Shown here: positions 1 through 11,890 of the stretch, piece after piece | Layout: each line of letters begins with the position of its first letter | Numbering within the stretch: the stretch's first letter is position 1 | Source of the DNA: Sambucus nigra | Lineage: Eukaryota > Streptophyta > Magnoliopsida > Dipsacales > Adoxaceae | Assembly: GCA_949130495.1 (NCBI GenBank) | Contig: OX422215.1 | Span: forward strand, 70,881,244 to 70,945,243 | Direction of reading: 5' to 3' | Length of the DNA stretch: 64,000 bases | The notes under the pieces: generated by a model | What the model saw: the letters and a program-made list of their open reading frames with translations, nothing else | What the model was told of the DNA's origin: nothing | Databases searched by the model: none | Position numbers and translations under genes: made by a program

Positions 1-614
1 AGTTTTAATATCTAGCTTTAGGTAGGGAGGTCGTGTATTATGATGGGAATGCATAGTGATTATCCCTTATTGATGGCTTTGAGGTCATAGGTTCAAGACA
101 ACCTATAACTGTACCTAGTATGCACGAGTGATTCTTGAAGGCGATAAGGATATGCCTTCGTCTATTTTATATACAGACTCGAGATTAGTTCATTTAAATT
201 TTACGTGTCGGAGACCATACTTATGTGGATGTTAGAAGTAGATATTTTATTTCCTCTACTTTATGTGGTGCTGTCAAATTATAAAATTACCAAAGTGCAC
301 GGGCTATTGCAATATAGTGAGTGTAAGTACGGGTCAAACCCACAATGATTTGTTCAATTTGTATAAATTGTCAACTTTTCAACTAGAAAATTATGGGTAT
401 ATAAATAAGATGTAGAGATAAAATAAAGTAAACAATAATTAAAGGGTGAACACAAGGTAGGTAACAAATATGGAGAAGATTACTAGGATTTCTAATCTGT
501 TTATCGTTTTTACTAGAGTATGAATAATTAGTCCAACTCACAATTCCCTTTTATAAATCAAAATTATAAAAAGTGTTGTCTCATAAATTTTGAAAGATAA
601 AAACTTGAAAGTTC

Positions 615-617
<3 letters not shown>
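1..617. other. AT-rich non-coding sequence
   Basis: No convincing gene. The short open frames here have no recognisable motif. The sequence looks like old repeat debris, but I cannot place it in a family. Confidence 0.5.

Positions 618-697
<80 letters not shown>
618..697. repeat. (AT)n microsatellite
   Basis: About 80 bases of uninterrupted alternating T and A. It lies just left of the region shared with unit B and may mark the edge of that duplication. Confidence 0.95.
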
Positions 698-699
<2 letters not shown>

Positions 700-704
700 T
701 TTTC

Positions 705-1297
705 TTCAATGCTAAAATTGTGTATTCCCTAAAAAAATTAAAACTCACTCCTAAGCATTAAATGTCAAACATAATCATGAACTATTAAATGGATTAATAC
801 AAGCATAATCCATAAAAAAATGAGCACACACGATCGAAGAATATGAATTTTAAAATTAATATAAAAGGTTTAAAATATTACTTTCATGGCTATTTTAATG
901 AATTCAATTTTTTTTAAAAGTTTTTAGAATAAATAGGGAATTAAAGTGAATTAGAACTAATTAAAACATGCACTAAGTAATCATGAAAAACTTCATCTAA
1001 TCCTGATAATTAATTTAAGCTAATATCGTAATTATAACACGAATATTGCAAGATGAAATAATAATTCTCATTAAAAAATCAACTTACAAAAGTGGAGTCT
1101 CAATATTTGGATGCCAATACAAAAAGTCTCCTTCCCAACTTGCACACAAATTACATCACAAACACTCAAAGATAAAAATACAAAGTGTAATATTTTTGGT
1201 GATTTTAAAAATTAATTATGAAAAATTTCTCTCAAACTTTCATCCCAATTGTTCCTCCTAAGTCTTCTTGCGCCTCTTGTGTAATAAACTACTTTTA
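705..1297 (+). repeat. Unit A, left half of an old duplicated repeat
   Basis: Matches 13350-13886 by eye, with shared strings such as GCATTAAATGTCAAAC and GTCTCAATATTTGGATG in the same order. The match continues on the far side of gypsy A at 11103. The family is not recognised; no coding potential is seen. Confidence 0.7.
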
Positions 1298-1804
1298 TGT
1301 AACAACCCAGGTTTTTGAGCGACTATTTTATACTATTTTGCCTGATGGGCTAATTTTATAAAATAGGAAAAGTTTGAGTAAATATTATTTCCCGTGAGAC
1401 TTAGGGATAATATTTACTATGTTTTGTCTATTTACCGTTATGAGAAGGTAAATAGCATTATATTATGATATTTTGCGTCGTTATATGTAAAACGACGGTT
1501 ATGACCTATATATAAAATTGGGTAAAATTAATGAAATAAAATGAAACTGGAACATAAAAATAGTTCACACTTTCCCCGAATGCCAAAATAGGGGGTGCGA
1601 TTGTTTTTAGAATGGTAGAGATAGTCGAAATAAGTGTCACGTTGTTTTTTTTGGGTTTCGGGCACTTTTTACGCGTTATGACTCTATTATGTGGTTATGA
1701 GTCATTTGAATGGTGTATTAGCAATTAAAAGTGGGGATTTATGTTTTAGAACCCTTATAAGTTCCCCCACCCCTTTTTCTTTCTTCATTTGTGAGAAAAA
1801 CCAA

Positions 1805-1805
<1 letters not shown>

Positions 1806-1851
<46 letters not shown>
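1806..1851 (+). repeat. (GA)n microsatellite in LTR A
   Basis: A run of GA dinucleotides about 45 bases long; the right LTR copy (8502-8528) is shorter. It follows a pyrimidine-rich stretch and a TATAAG-like string near 1756, so it may lie in the leader just downstream of the transcription start. Confidence 0.85.
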
Positions 1852-1852
<1 letters not shown>

Positions 1853-2224
1853 AGAGTTGGGAGAAAATGAGAGAAAGAGAGAAAATGGAATATTTGGGTC
1901 GGATTCCGTCATTACCAGAGGTGATCCGAGACTACGAACCTCGAGGCAAGTTTTTTACTTGCTAGATATTGATTTAATATGATAAATTTGCATGTATAGT
2001 TAATTTTGGAGGTTTAACCCATAAATGGGTTTTTGGTTGCTTTTGGTGTTAAATCCTTAAATCTTGTAGATTGTGTGGTTTAAGGTTATTATATGGGTTT
2101 CTTTTGGTGTATAATTGTTGGGGCAATGTTGTTGGTGGAGGGGAATGAAGAAAGTATAGGATTATGGATTTTAGGGTTCGGTTTTGGCTTTGAAGAAGAA
2201 GGGTTTTTCGTGGATCTGATAGGC

Positions 2225-2343
2225 GCGGTCGACCGCGATCCCAGGACTGGTCGACCGGTCATGCCAAAACTAGCTTACTGCTTTTGTTGGTAGAACAAAC
2301 CTGAAAGGGCGGTCGACCGCGGTCCCTTGACCGGTCGACCGGT
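2225..2343. repeat. TCGA-core palindrome cluster, GGTCGACC type
   Basis: Four copies of GGTCGACC, each inside a longer self-complementary word: GCGGTCGACCGC at 2225-2236 and 2309-2320, ACCGGTCGACCGGT at 2330-2343, and a slightly imperfect one around 2249-2256. Spacers contain CCAGG and CCTTGACC. The cluster starts about 280 bases after the putative intron donor. Confidence 0.85.
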
Positions 2344-3112
2344 CCCCTGTTTTTCACCTTTAATTTTCCTTAGTTTTCTTTAGCCTCTTTATTTTAAGAT
2401 AGGAACCTTCCTTTGGGAAGTAATAGGGAGTCCTAGAGGGTTGTATTGGGTAGACTAATGTCCTAGGTTAAGAGTGGATATTTGGGCTTACCCGTGGGCT
2501 AGCTTGTATAGGTTAATGTCCGATTGATATAGGAGGTTAACCTAAAGATAAACTGGAAGTTAAAATATTAATGTTGAGCTTTTGGGAGACACTCCATTAT
2601 GGAGACTCACTTTGAGGGTTTATGAAATAATATGAACTCTTGGAGGCTAGTTTGAGGTTAGTGGCACTTTGGGTCTTAGGTCATTAATAAACATGACTTA
2701 ATGAATAAAGAATGCACATTATAAAATGTGGTACTATATGAATAAGTACAAAAGGATTTTGAGAAAGTAAAATTGGATGTTTTCAAAAGGAAAAGTAAAG
2801 TTTTTCAAAAATGATAATTTATGGATTACACACCTCCCTAAATCGCTATCATAACGGAAGTTGCGCGCGTTGTGGTGAAGCCCACTAGCTATTGAGCAGG
2901 GTGGATATAGTCCCTAGGCCATATGGGCATTTATATTACTGCGCTGGTTAGGGGATTTCGGGTGTGGTCCTGACTTTCCTGCAGGCAATATGGATGCTTC
3001 CCGACGTTGGTAGGTTCCCAGGTTGTCTTGTATAAATAGGCCCTGGAAGATGATAGTCATTTAGGGGCGCGTCCAGTGGGGATACCCGGAGGGACGGTCT
3101 TAGATTTGTTAA

Positions 3113-3390
3113 AGCATTTTATGATAATAAAATGGCTTTAATTTACATTTCCCGGATGGAAGAAGGGAAATTGGATATGGTTTGGCTTCGGTAACACTCT
3201 TGGATGGAAGAAGGGATGTGGAAGCATATGGTATACAAAAGTATTTTTATGATAATAAAAATGACTTTTGATTACACTTCCTGGATGGAAGAAGGGAAGT
3301 GGGGTTTTATGAAAAAGGATAAAGCACTTTTTATGATAATAAAACTTGCTTTAAATTATGTATTCTTCCTGGATAGAAGAAAGGAAATAA
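3113..3390 (+). repeat. Imperfect tandem repeats in LTR A
   Basis: About four loosely repeated units of 60-100 bases, each with TTTATGATAATAAAA followed by a GGATGGAAGAAGGG-like string. The same array lies in the right LTR at about 9797-10075. Confidence 0.7.
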
Positions 3391-4420
3391 AATTGGTAAA
3401 TAAGATTGACTTGGTAAACATTTGATAAAATGTTGTACCATTTATATATATTCCTAAAGAAAGAAATTAGGAAGTATGCCATTAGATGATGGATGGGTTT
3501 TATTTTATATTTTCTTTGTGTAACTATAGATGTGACCTCCCACACTTATGCACACACATATACATTTATTGATTATTTCGTGCTAAGGATCTAATGGATC
3601 TCGACGATCAACCTTGCCTAAGTAGTAGTGTATCGGGGGGGTTCCTTGTTTGGATTTCTCTTTGCGAGACACCCCACGCACGAATAGGGCATAGTGTTGA
3701 GAATGGGGAGAAGTTAGCCCTTAGTACTTAGGGTTAACTAGAACATCTCACGATATTACGCTAGGTTGCTGCTAGATTGAGAGGTGAGAAATATTACTGT
3801 TATCTGCGAGAGAATTACGCACTTAACTGTCATGCATTTTTAGTCACATGGTAATCATATCAAACCGGGCCCTGACCCGTATCTATATTTCTTTGTTTCT
3901 GCATATATTCCTTGTCGTACAGGTGCTCTACCGCATGGACACCCGTATTTACATTTCCATTCCAGTTGTCATGGAGCTACAGCATATTGCGGATGTTGTA
4001 GGTTACTTGTATTAGAGGCTTCTTTCTATTGTACTCTAGTTATGTTCAGTATATTTATTCGGGCGTGTTTTGCCCAAGGTATTGCACTCATTCATTATAT
4101 TGTAAATATTGAATTGTAATACTCGATGTACTATTTGTATTGGTCTGTTCACCGACAGCTTATTCGGTGATATTTATTATATTGTCATTCTTCATTCATC
4201 GATTTTTTATATCCACCGTTTTTACAAATGTGATTGTCTAAGTGTTTTTCTTTTCTTTTCAAAATTTAAATTTGACAGTCCGTTTTCTAAAATGATTGGT
4301 GGTTATCTCATACTATTATTTTAGTCGACAGTGATGTTGAGAATGGACCATCTATGATTCCTGTGATTATTAGAGTATTGGGTTGGCCACCTATTATTTT
4401 AGTAGGCGGGTTGTCACAGA

Positions 4421-4438
4421 TGGTATCAGAGCATTAGG
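4421..4438 (+). other. Primer binding site, gypsy A
   Basis: TGGTATCAGAGC starts two bases after the LTR. It is complementary to the 3' end of plant initiator methionine tRNA, the primer used by most plant chromoviruses and copia elements. Confidence 0.85.
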
Positions 4439-7400
4439 TTCTAGAGTCCTTAGGAATCGGTGTGGACGTTCTACGTCTTTTGCATTTCTCTCCGTTTGAT
4501 GTAGAGCCTTAAGATTAAGGCCATTGAATTCTCTTCTGAGATTCCGTTCTCCTGCTATGTTACGAGAACCCCGAAGATCTTTTGCGCATTCAGGTGAGAC
4601 TTATGAGTCGTCGGATATAGGGCTCCGAGGTAGGTTGCGGTGAAGGCATCACGAGGCGGGATTACTAAGAACTGTAGGCTGTAGTTGGGGATGAGGGCCG
4701 CTTTGGAGGTCTCTCCCTTTGTAGCATTATTTTATATTGCTGTCGTGACTACTAAGTACCGTGAAAATAGTTTTCCCAAGTACCGCTGTCGGTAAAGAGT
4801 GGTACTATGCTTGGGGTTCCAAGCAATGTCAATTCAGAGTTGAGAGGTCCTTGATGAGGACCACATATTGAATTTCTGTTGGATAGAGGAAGTGTAACCT
4901 CATTCGGTGAGAACGTAAGGCCCGAGAGTTTTGGCCTAGAGATGGGTATAGGAGTGCCCAGGTGTGAGGATTTGAGGAAAACCTTTCACCCATTGGAGTA
5001 AGGTTGAAGTGGCGGAAATGGTAGTCACCTCTTTATGGTGGGGCAGAATGTTTTGCCCATAGAGAGGGCCTTTCAGTGGAAATGATAGGCTCGTGAGTAA
5101 GTGTTGCTAACACTTTTGGAGAAGTAGTGTTCATGAGACCCCATTGGTGAACATCCACCCAGGGAAAGACTCATTGAACTAAGGTCGGGGAGACTGGTAG
5201 AATGTTCTCTTTGCAGAAGAAGTTAAGGGAACTATGCGTTCGGATCTTGTCGATTGAAGATAACTGGTAAGGATGGGATGCCTAGTTGGGGCATTGATGG
5301 AAGTACTTTGGTTCGAATAAGACTAGAATGACGTGTCTTGGAACCAGTGTTAGAGGCCAAGGAGGTTAGCTAGTATGTTGGTGGGACTTTCCAACTTAGG
5401 TGCGAGTGGTGCATTCCTAAGGTAAGATGGAGTAGTAGGTTGTTAACCCTAGGTCCGGGTGTGTATATCGATCTTGTGATTGTATCAGCATATATTTTTA
5501 TATATATAGTAAGTATATCTACATGATTTCCAGGATAGGGAAGTTTTGTTTTTTCTTTCACTCGTTATGGGGCGAGTGGTGATATGTGTGGTACGTACTA
5601 CTTGTATTATACGAGTAGAGATATTCTTGGTTGGATTGGTGTGATAGCAAGCGAATAAATCGCGAGGCAATCCTATTTCTAGTTCTAGAGAAGGACTAGT
5701 TGTTCTATAATATCTCTCCTGGATACAGGTTGAGACTTTATAGAGGTGGTTTACGGTATATAGATAGTTTTTATTCTTTGTTTTGTTTTGCTTTGTTTGT
5801 TTTGTTTTATTATTTGTTTGCTTTGCTTGTGTATGATGTGCCTTATCTCCACGACCGTCTAGTTAAGAGGATTGTGTGGAGGGGTTCCTTGTTTGGATTT
5901 CGTTTTGCGAGACGCTCCACGCATGAACCTTATCGATGTTGGGAGTGGAGAGTTGTGCATTTTCTTATCTATTCTTTCTTTTCTTTTTCTGTTGGTTGAG
6001 ATGCTGGGTTGGAAAGTTTAGCCGAGAATCACGTATATGAGTGATTAAGGGCTAAGTTGATGTGCGATATATGAGCACTATGATAGTTTTCCTCTGATCG
6101 ATGTGGGGAAGACTAAGATTATAAAAGCTCGATAGAGACTTATGGTTGTCCCTTAATGAGAAGGCCATTTATAACGAGGTATATGTGTATTTTGGGATAA
6201 AGTATTTGTGGCATTTTATTGAAAGTAAATGCCTCAGTTGATTCTTATAGTAGAACGTAGAAGTAAATATGTATTAGTAGAGTTACCAGTTAGAACCTTA
6301 GCGTTCCCGATTATGTGTCTTCGATCGTTACTTCTCTACGACCGACAATACGAGGTAGTAGTGTAATGGGAGGGTTCCTGATTTGGATTTCGCTTCGGAG
6401 AGACGTCCCACGCATGAAACCTTGCTAATGTCGGAAGTCGGGAAAGGTCTTGGACACTAGGGATATATTTAGTATTATACTTATACGACTAGATTAGGAT
6501 AGATAGATCGGCTTTAAGATTCTTTGGACGCTAGGCCCTTAGGGCATGTGACGTTATTTTAGGAAGGTGGAGGGGAGTTAACCACAATAGGTTTTTGGGT
6601 TAACTCTAAGTAGGATTTGATCCCTATAATGAGAAGTAAAGGATCTCGAGAGGTTCGGGATGTTGGTCCAGAGGAGATGAGGCCTTTCTTAGATAGAACG
6701 TTACGTCGGTAACCTAACTTTTGAGGAGTTGAAGTATGAGTTGACTTTTTATCCTGCACTCGTGTTGTTATGATCGAGAGTAAATTTAATGTATGAGTCT
6801 TTGCCAGGAACGGGAAGTATTAATACGGGAGCATGGACCCATTGTTCATGTGTCTCGCACTTTTATGAAGTGTCATCCCACGCTTGATTTAAAGTTCATA
6901 GCGGTAGCATTTGCCTTAAAGAATTAAAGGCACTAATTCCTGGTCAGGAATTTGGGTCTTTTCACGAGCAAAAGTTTGTGATCGTGAAGGACTATCGATA
7001 GGATATTCCCTTTCGCTAGGGAAATACAGATGGGAGTATTATAGGCACCGAGTAGAAACCGTCGGAGAGTTTAGTCATGGCATGGAATGCCAAGTGGAGC
7101 GAGTTTAACCGAGGGGGCTCTATTATAAGAGCATTTATGTCCGTGATTGACCCTTTCACCTATTTGTATGCAAAGAGTAGTGAGGAACGAAGATGGGTAT
7201 ATCCATGGACATTAGTATCGAGTTGTCGATCATGCAACGGTCATGATTCTAGTTGATCATTGGATCAATTGTTGCTTACTCAATGGAAATGGGTGGACTA
7301 AGTGCAGATGAGTACGCCCAGCTCTTCGTAGCAGAGTTATAGAATTAGGTGGATATGGGGTATTTCCTGCCACCCGTAAGTGGATGTGTGGGTTTGATTT

Positions 7401-7970
7401 AAAGGAAGGATTTGAGTAGTGGTTTTTATGGATCTAATTTCCGTACAATAGTTTGGATCGTTTCTTATAAGGATGGTGCCGTGTGTGGCTTAGTGTAGTC
7501 TGCTGAAAAGTTGCCTGTTCGTTGGAATGGAACCAGTGGACATTATATTTCTTGGATTTGTAGTGGCCCGGGAGCATTTTCTAAATGATTGGGCTCATTC
7601 AGCCGAATTCTTTTGAGGACTACGCCAATGCGAATAGGGTTTGTAGTATTGGGGTGAGCGATTATAAGTTAGTGTAGTTATTCCCTAGTAAGGGTGTAAC
7701 GTGTTTTGAAAAGTAAGGCAAATTTGTGCCAAATTGTGTAGATATCTCCTCCCGTAGTAGAAAGGTAAGATCGATAGTTCCTGAGGAACGAATTGGTGCT
7801 ATGTTATAGCATGATGATGTGGACTGAGATCGAATAGTGATGACCTTAGTCTGTGTCCTATGGGGACTCTGCACTGCAGAGGGGTTTGCTAGTATGATGG
7901 CACGGTTTTTGGTATAATATACCCTTTATATGGTTATGGGTTACGCCTGAATTTTGAGGTACAAATTCCC
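4439..7970 (+). pseudogene. Degenerate gag-pol interior of gypsy A
   Basis: No open frame longer than about 100 residues survives. Scattered matches to the better-preserved gypsy C and G proteins remain. Around 5710 a frame reads SPGYRLRLYRGG, recalling the reverse transcriptase [10 protein letters not shown] motif. Around 7195-7370 a frame with several stops keeps a segment like DEYAQLFVAEL, matching integrase GQYAQLFIAEI in gypsy C and G. The interior is about 3.5 kb, shorter than a complete chromovirus coding region. Two copies of a roughly 110-base block also present in the LTR (near 5849 and 6335) interrupt the remains. Confidence 0.6.
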
Positions 7971-7973
7971 CTT

Positions 7974-7990
7974 GGGGGGGGGGGGGGGAG
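7974..7990 (+). other. Polypurine tract, gypsy A
   Basis: Fifteen consecutive G followed by AG, then TA and the right LTR. It is placed where plus-strand priming is expected. The G run is much longer than in gypsy C, probably through slippage. Confidence 0.85.
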
Positions 7991-8620
7991 TATGTAACAA
8001 CCCAGGTTTTTGAGTGACTATTTTACACTATTTTGCCTGATGGGCTAATTTTATAAAATAGGAAAAGTTGGAGTAAATATTATCTTCCGTGAGACTTAGG
8101 GATAATATTTACTATGTTTTGTCTATTTATCATTATGAGAAGGTAAATAGCATTATATTGTGATATTTTGCGTCGTTATATGTAAAACGACGGTTATGAC
8201 CTATATATAAAATTGGGTAAAATTAATGAAATAAAATGAAACTGGAACATAAAAATAGTTCACACTTTCCCCGAATGCCAAAATAGGTGGTTCGATTGTT
8301 TTTAGAATAGTCGAGATAGTCAAAATAAGTGCCACGTTATTTTTTTTGGGTTTCGGGCACTTTTTACGCGTCATGGCTGTATTATGTGGTTATGAGTCAT
8401 TTGAATGGTGTATTGGCAATTAAAAGTGGGGATTTATGTTTTAGAACCCTTATAAGTTCCCCCACCCCTTTTTCTTTCTTCATTTGTGAGAAAAACCAAA
8501 GGAGAGAGAGAGAGAGAGAGAGAGAAGAGAGAGTTGGGAGAAATGAGAGAAAGAGAGAAATGGAAGATTTGGGTCGGATTCCATCGCTACCGGAGGTGAT
8601 CCGAGACTACGAACCTCGAG

Positions 8621-10605
8621 GCAAGCTTCTTACTTGCTAGATATTGATTTAATATGATAAATTTTCATGTATAGTTAATTTTGGAGGTTTAACCCATAAA
8701 TGGGTTTTTGGTTGATTTTGGTGTTAAATCCTTAAATCTTGTAGATTGTGTGGTTTAAGGTTATTATATCGGTTTCTTTTGGTGTATAATTTTTGGGGTA
8801 ATGTTGTTGGTGGAGGGGAATGAAGAAAGTATAGGATTATGGGTTTTAGGGTTCGGTTTTGGCTTTGAAGAAGAAGGGTTTTTCGTGGATCTGATAGGCG
8901 CGGTCGACCGCGGTCCCAGGACTGGTCGACCGGTCATGCCAGAACTAGCTTACTGCTTTTGTTGGTAGACCAAACCTGAAAGGGCGGTCGACCGCCGTCC
9001 CTTGACCGGTCGATCGGTCCCCTATTTTTCACCTTTCATTTTCCTTAGTTTTCTTTAGCCTCTTTATTTTAAGATAGGAACTTAGGAACCTTCCTTTGGG
9101 AAGTAATAGGGAGTCCTAGAGGGTTGTATTGGGTAGACTAATGTCCTAAGTTAAGAGTGGATATTCGGGCTTACCCGAGGGCTAGCTTGTATAGGTTAAT
9201 GTCCGATTGATATAGGATGTTAACCTAAAGATAAATTGGAAGTTAAAATATTAATGTTGAGCTTTTGGGAGACACTCCATTATGGAGACTCACTTTGAGG
9301 GTTTATAAAATAATATGAACTCTTGGAGGCTAGTTTAAGGTTAGTGGCACTTTGGGTCTTAGGTCATTAATAAACATGACTTAATGAATAAAGAATGAAC
9401 ATTATAAAATGTGGTATTATATGAATAAGTACAAAAGGATTTTGAGAAAGTAAAATTGGATGCTTTCAAAAGGAAAAGTAAAGTTTTTCATAAATGATAA
9501 TTTATGGATTACACACCTCCCTAAATCACTATCATAAGGGAAGTTGCGTGCATTGTGGTGAAGCCCCCTGGCTATTGAGCAGGGTGGATATAGTCCCTAG
9601 GCCATATGGGCATTTATATTACAGCGCTGGTTAGGGGATTCCGGGTGTGGTCCTGACTTTCCTGCAGGAAATATGGTCGCTTCCCGACGTTGGTAGGTTC
9701 CCAGGTTGTCTTGTATAGATAGGCCCTGGAAGATGATAGACATTTAGGGGCGCGTCCAGTGGGGATACCCGGAGGGACGGTCTTAGATTTGTTAAAGCAT
9801 TTTATGATAATAAAATGGCTTTAATTTACATTTCCCGGATGGAAGAAGGGAAATGGGATATGGTTTGGCTTCGGTAACACTCCCGGATGGAAAAAGGGAG
9901 GTGGAAGCATATGGTATACAAAAGTATTTTTATGATAATAAAAATGACTTTTGATTACACTTCCTGGATGGAAGAAGGGAAGTGGGGTTTTATGAAAAAG
10001 GATAAAGCACTTTTTATGATAATAAAACTTGCTTTAAATTATGTATTCTTCCTGGATAGAAGAAAGGAAATAAAATTGGTAAATAAGATTGACTTGGTAA
10101 ACATTTGATAAAATGTTGTACCATTTATATATATTCCTAAAGAAAGAAATTAGGAATTGTGCCATTAGATGATGGATGGGTTTTATTTTATATTTTCTTT
10201 ATGTAGCTGTAGATGTGACCTCCCACACTTATGCACACACATATACATTTATTGATTATTTCGTGCTATGGATCTAATGGATCTCGACGATCAACCTTGC
10301 CTAAGTAGTAGTGTATCGGGGGGGTTCCTTGTTTGGATTTCTCTTTGCGAGACACCCCATGCACGAATAGGGCATAGTGTTGAGAATGGGGAGAAGTTAG
10401 CCCTTAGTACTTAGGGTTAACTGGAACATATCACGATATTGCGCTAGGTTGCTGCTAGATTGAGAGGTGAGAAATAATACTGTTATCTGCGAGAGAATTA
10501 CGCACTTAACTGTCATGCACTTTTAGTCACATGGTAATCATATCAAACCGGGCCCTGACCCGTATCTATATTTCTTTGTTTCTGCATATATTCCTTGTCG
10601 TACAG
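8621..10605 (+). other. Putative GC-AG intron inside 3' LTR of gypsy A
   Basis: Donor CTCGAG/GCAAGC (a T to C change at the last donor base compared with the 5' LTR), branch-like CTGAC at 10555-10559, acceptor GTACAG/GTGCT. Length is 1,985 bases. Confidence 0.5.
8900..9018. repeat. TCGA-core palindrome cluster, GGTCGACC type (3' LTR copy)
   Basis: Four palindromes matching those in the 5' LTR. GCGGTCGACCGC is intact at 8900-8911 and 8984-8995. The last has decayed to GGTCGATC by one C to T change. Confidence 0.85.
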
Positions 10606-11102
10606 GTGCTTTACCGCATGGACACCCGTATTTACATTTCCATTCCAGTTGTCATGGAGCTACAGCATATTGCGGATGTTGTAGGTTACTTGTATTAGAC
10701 GCTTCTTTCTATTGTACTTTAGTTATGTTCAGTATATTTATTCGGGCGTATTTTGCCCAAGGTATTGCACTCATTCATTATATTGTAAATATTGAATTGT
10801 AATACTCGATGTACTATTTGTATTGGTCTGTTCACCGACAGCTTATTCGGTGATATTTATTATATTGTCATTCTTCATTCATCGATTTTTTATATCCACT
10901 ATTTTTTCAAATGTGATTGTCTAAGTGTTTTTCTTTTCTTTTCAAAATTTTAAATTTGACAGTCCGTTTTCTAAAATGATTGGTGGTTATCTCATACTAT
11001 TATTTTAGTCGACAGTGATGCTGAGAATGAACCATCTATGATTCCTGTGATTATTAGAGTATTGGACTGGCCACCTATTATTTTAGTAGGCGGGTTGTCA
11101 CA

Positions 11103-11890
11103 TTTTTATGGTGGAAATGTGGTGAAAAGAATTTTAATTCGGTAAAACTTATTTGTGCAAGGTTTTCTTAAATTATGGATAACGAGGTTGAGCTTCGGAA
11201 TACATCTTTGAGGAAAATAAGGGAAGAGCATAGCTTTGGAGTGCATGTGAGGGGAAAATAAGGAAAGTGTATTTTTTTCGCATTTTCATCACTATTCATA
11301 GCACATTTTTCAAACTAATTTTTCCGCCTTCAAAACTTCATATTTTGAAATTTGCCTGAACTAGAAAGTTGTGAGTCTTATAAAGACCTTTCTGAAAAGC
11401 TATGTCACAACCTCAGTAGACGCTCGAGTGAATTTATAAAGATTTTTTAGTACTACTATGTCGATCGTGTATCGTAACCAATTTGATTATATCAATTCCT
11501 TTGTTCTTCAAACTCTCGAGGCTCCTAAAAAATGAAAAATAAAAGTAATTAATTTAAATTTAGGTCCATAATATTTTATAAAATTCTCTCTCTTTATATT
11601 GTAGTCCCCAAAATTCATATCTCGCTCATTTTAACTCCTAATTAAATCAAATTTCACGAAGAAGTTTGTATTGCCTATATAAACATGAAAATTAGTTTTA
11701 GGCTCATAAAGTTTATGAAATTATGGTTTTATTCCTTGAAAATTTTGAAATTGTATTGTTAACTCGAATTATCTTCAAATTTCTATTTTCTTCTAAATAG
11801 CAAAAACAAATGTAAAAACTCATTATTTATGATACAATGGGACTAACAAGGCTTAGATTTCTGGATAATTACTATAAAATAATGTACTCA
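11103..11890 (+). repeat. Unit A, right half
   Basis: Continues the match to unit B from about 13881 to 14690, with shared strings such as CTTCAAAACTTC, TTGTGAGTCTT and ACTAACAAGGCTTAG. Together with 705-1297 it forms one repeat split by gypsy A. Confidence 0.7.

Larger units (their letters stand above)
1946..3922 (+). other. Putative GC-AG intron inside 5' LTR of gypsy A
   Basis: The donor reads CTCGAG/GCAAGTTT, an almost perfect GC-type donor. A branch-like CTGAC lies at 3872-3876, followed by a T-rich tract and the acceptor GTACAG/GTGCT. The same three signals occur in the same order in LTRs of gypsy B, C and G, although the sequence between them has diverged. Removing it would delete 1,977 bases of leader, including the palindrome cluster. 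This is inferred from sequence; no transcript evidence is available here. Confidence 0.55.
1298..4418 (+). repeat. 5' LTR of gypsy A
   Basis: Begins TG and ends CA. It aligns end to end with 7993-11102; over the first roughly 190 bases I count about 8 differences, nearly all transitions. It contains a GA microsatellite, a putative GC-AG intron, a palindrome cluster and an imperfect tandem array. About 90 bases before its end it carries a box like GACAGTGATGCTAAGAATGA, also found in the LTRs of gypsy B, C and G. Confidence 0.9.
1298..11102 (+). mobile_element. Gypsy element A, full length, coding-dead, chromovirus-like
   Basis: Two direct LTRs (1298-4418 and 7993-11102) bound an interior of 3.6 kb. 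A Met-tRNA primer site follows the left LTR and a 15-G purine tract precedes the right LTR. LTRs begin TGTAACAACCC and end TGTCACA. The left flank ends TTTTA and the right flank begins TTTTTA, consistent with a 5-bp target duplication plus one slipped T. The same locus without the element is visible in unit B near 13881. The interior holds only scattered remains of reverse transcriptase and integrase, so this copy must have moved using proteins supplied by a relative, or decayed afterwards. Confidence 0.85.
7993..11102 (+). repeat. 3' LTR of gypsy A
   Basis: Direct repeat of 1298-4418 with the same landmarks: putative intron 8621-10605, palindromes 8900-9018, tandem array about 9797-10075, and conserved box 11011-11034. 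Boundaries are TGTAACAACCC and TGTCACA. Confidence 0.9.

Noticed and set aside
1791..1982. Small protein rich in RE repeats
   Set aside because: Translation of the GA microsatellite in LTR A.
4421..4438. tRNA gene
   Set aside because: Only the 12-18 base primer complement is present; no cloverleaf.
5700..5999. 99-residue open frame in gypsy A interior as a membrane protein
   Set aside because: Its start matches a decayed RT motif and the hydrophobic run comes from a T-rich stretch.
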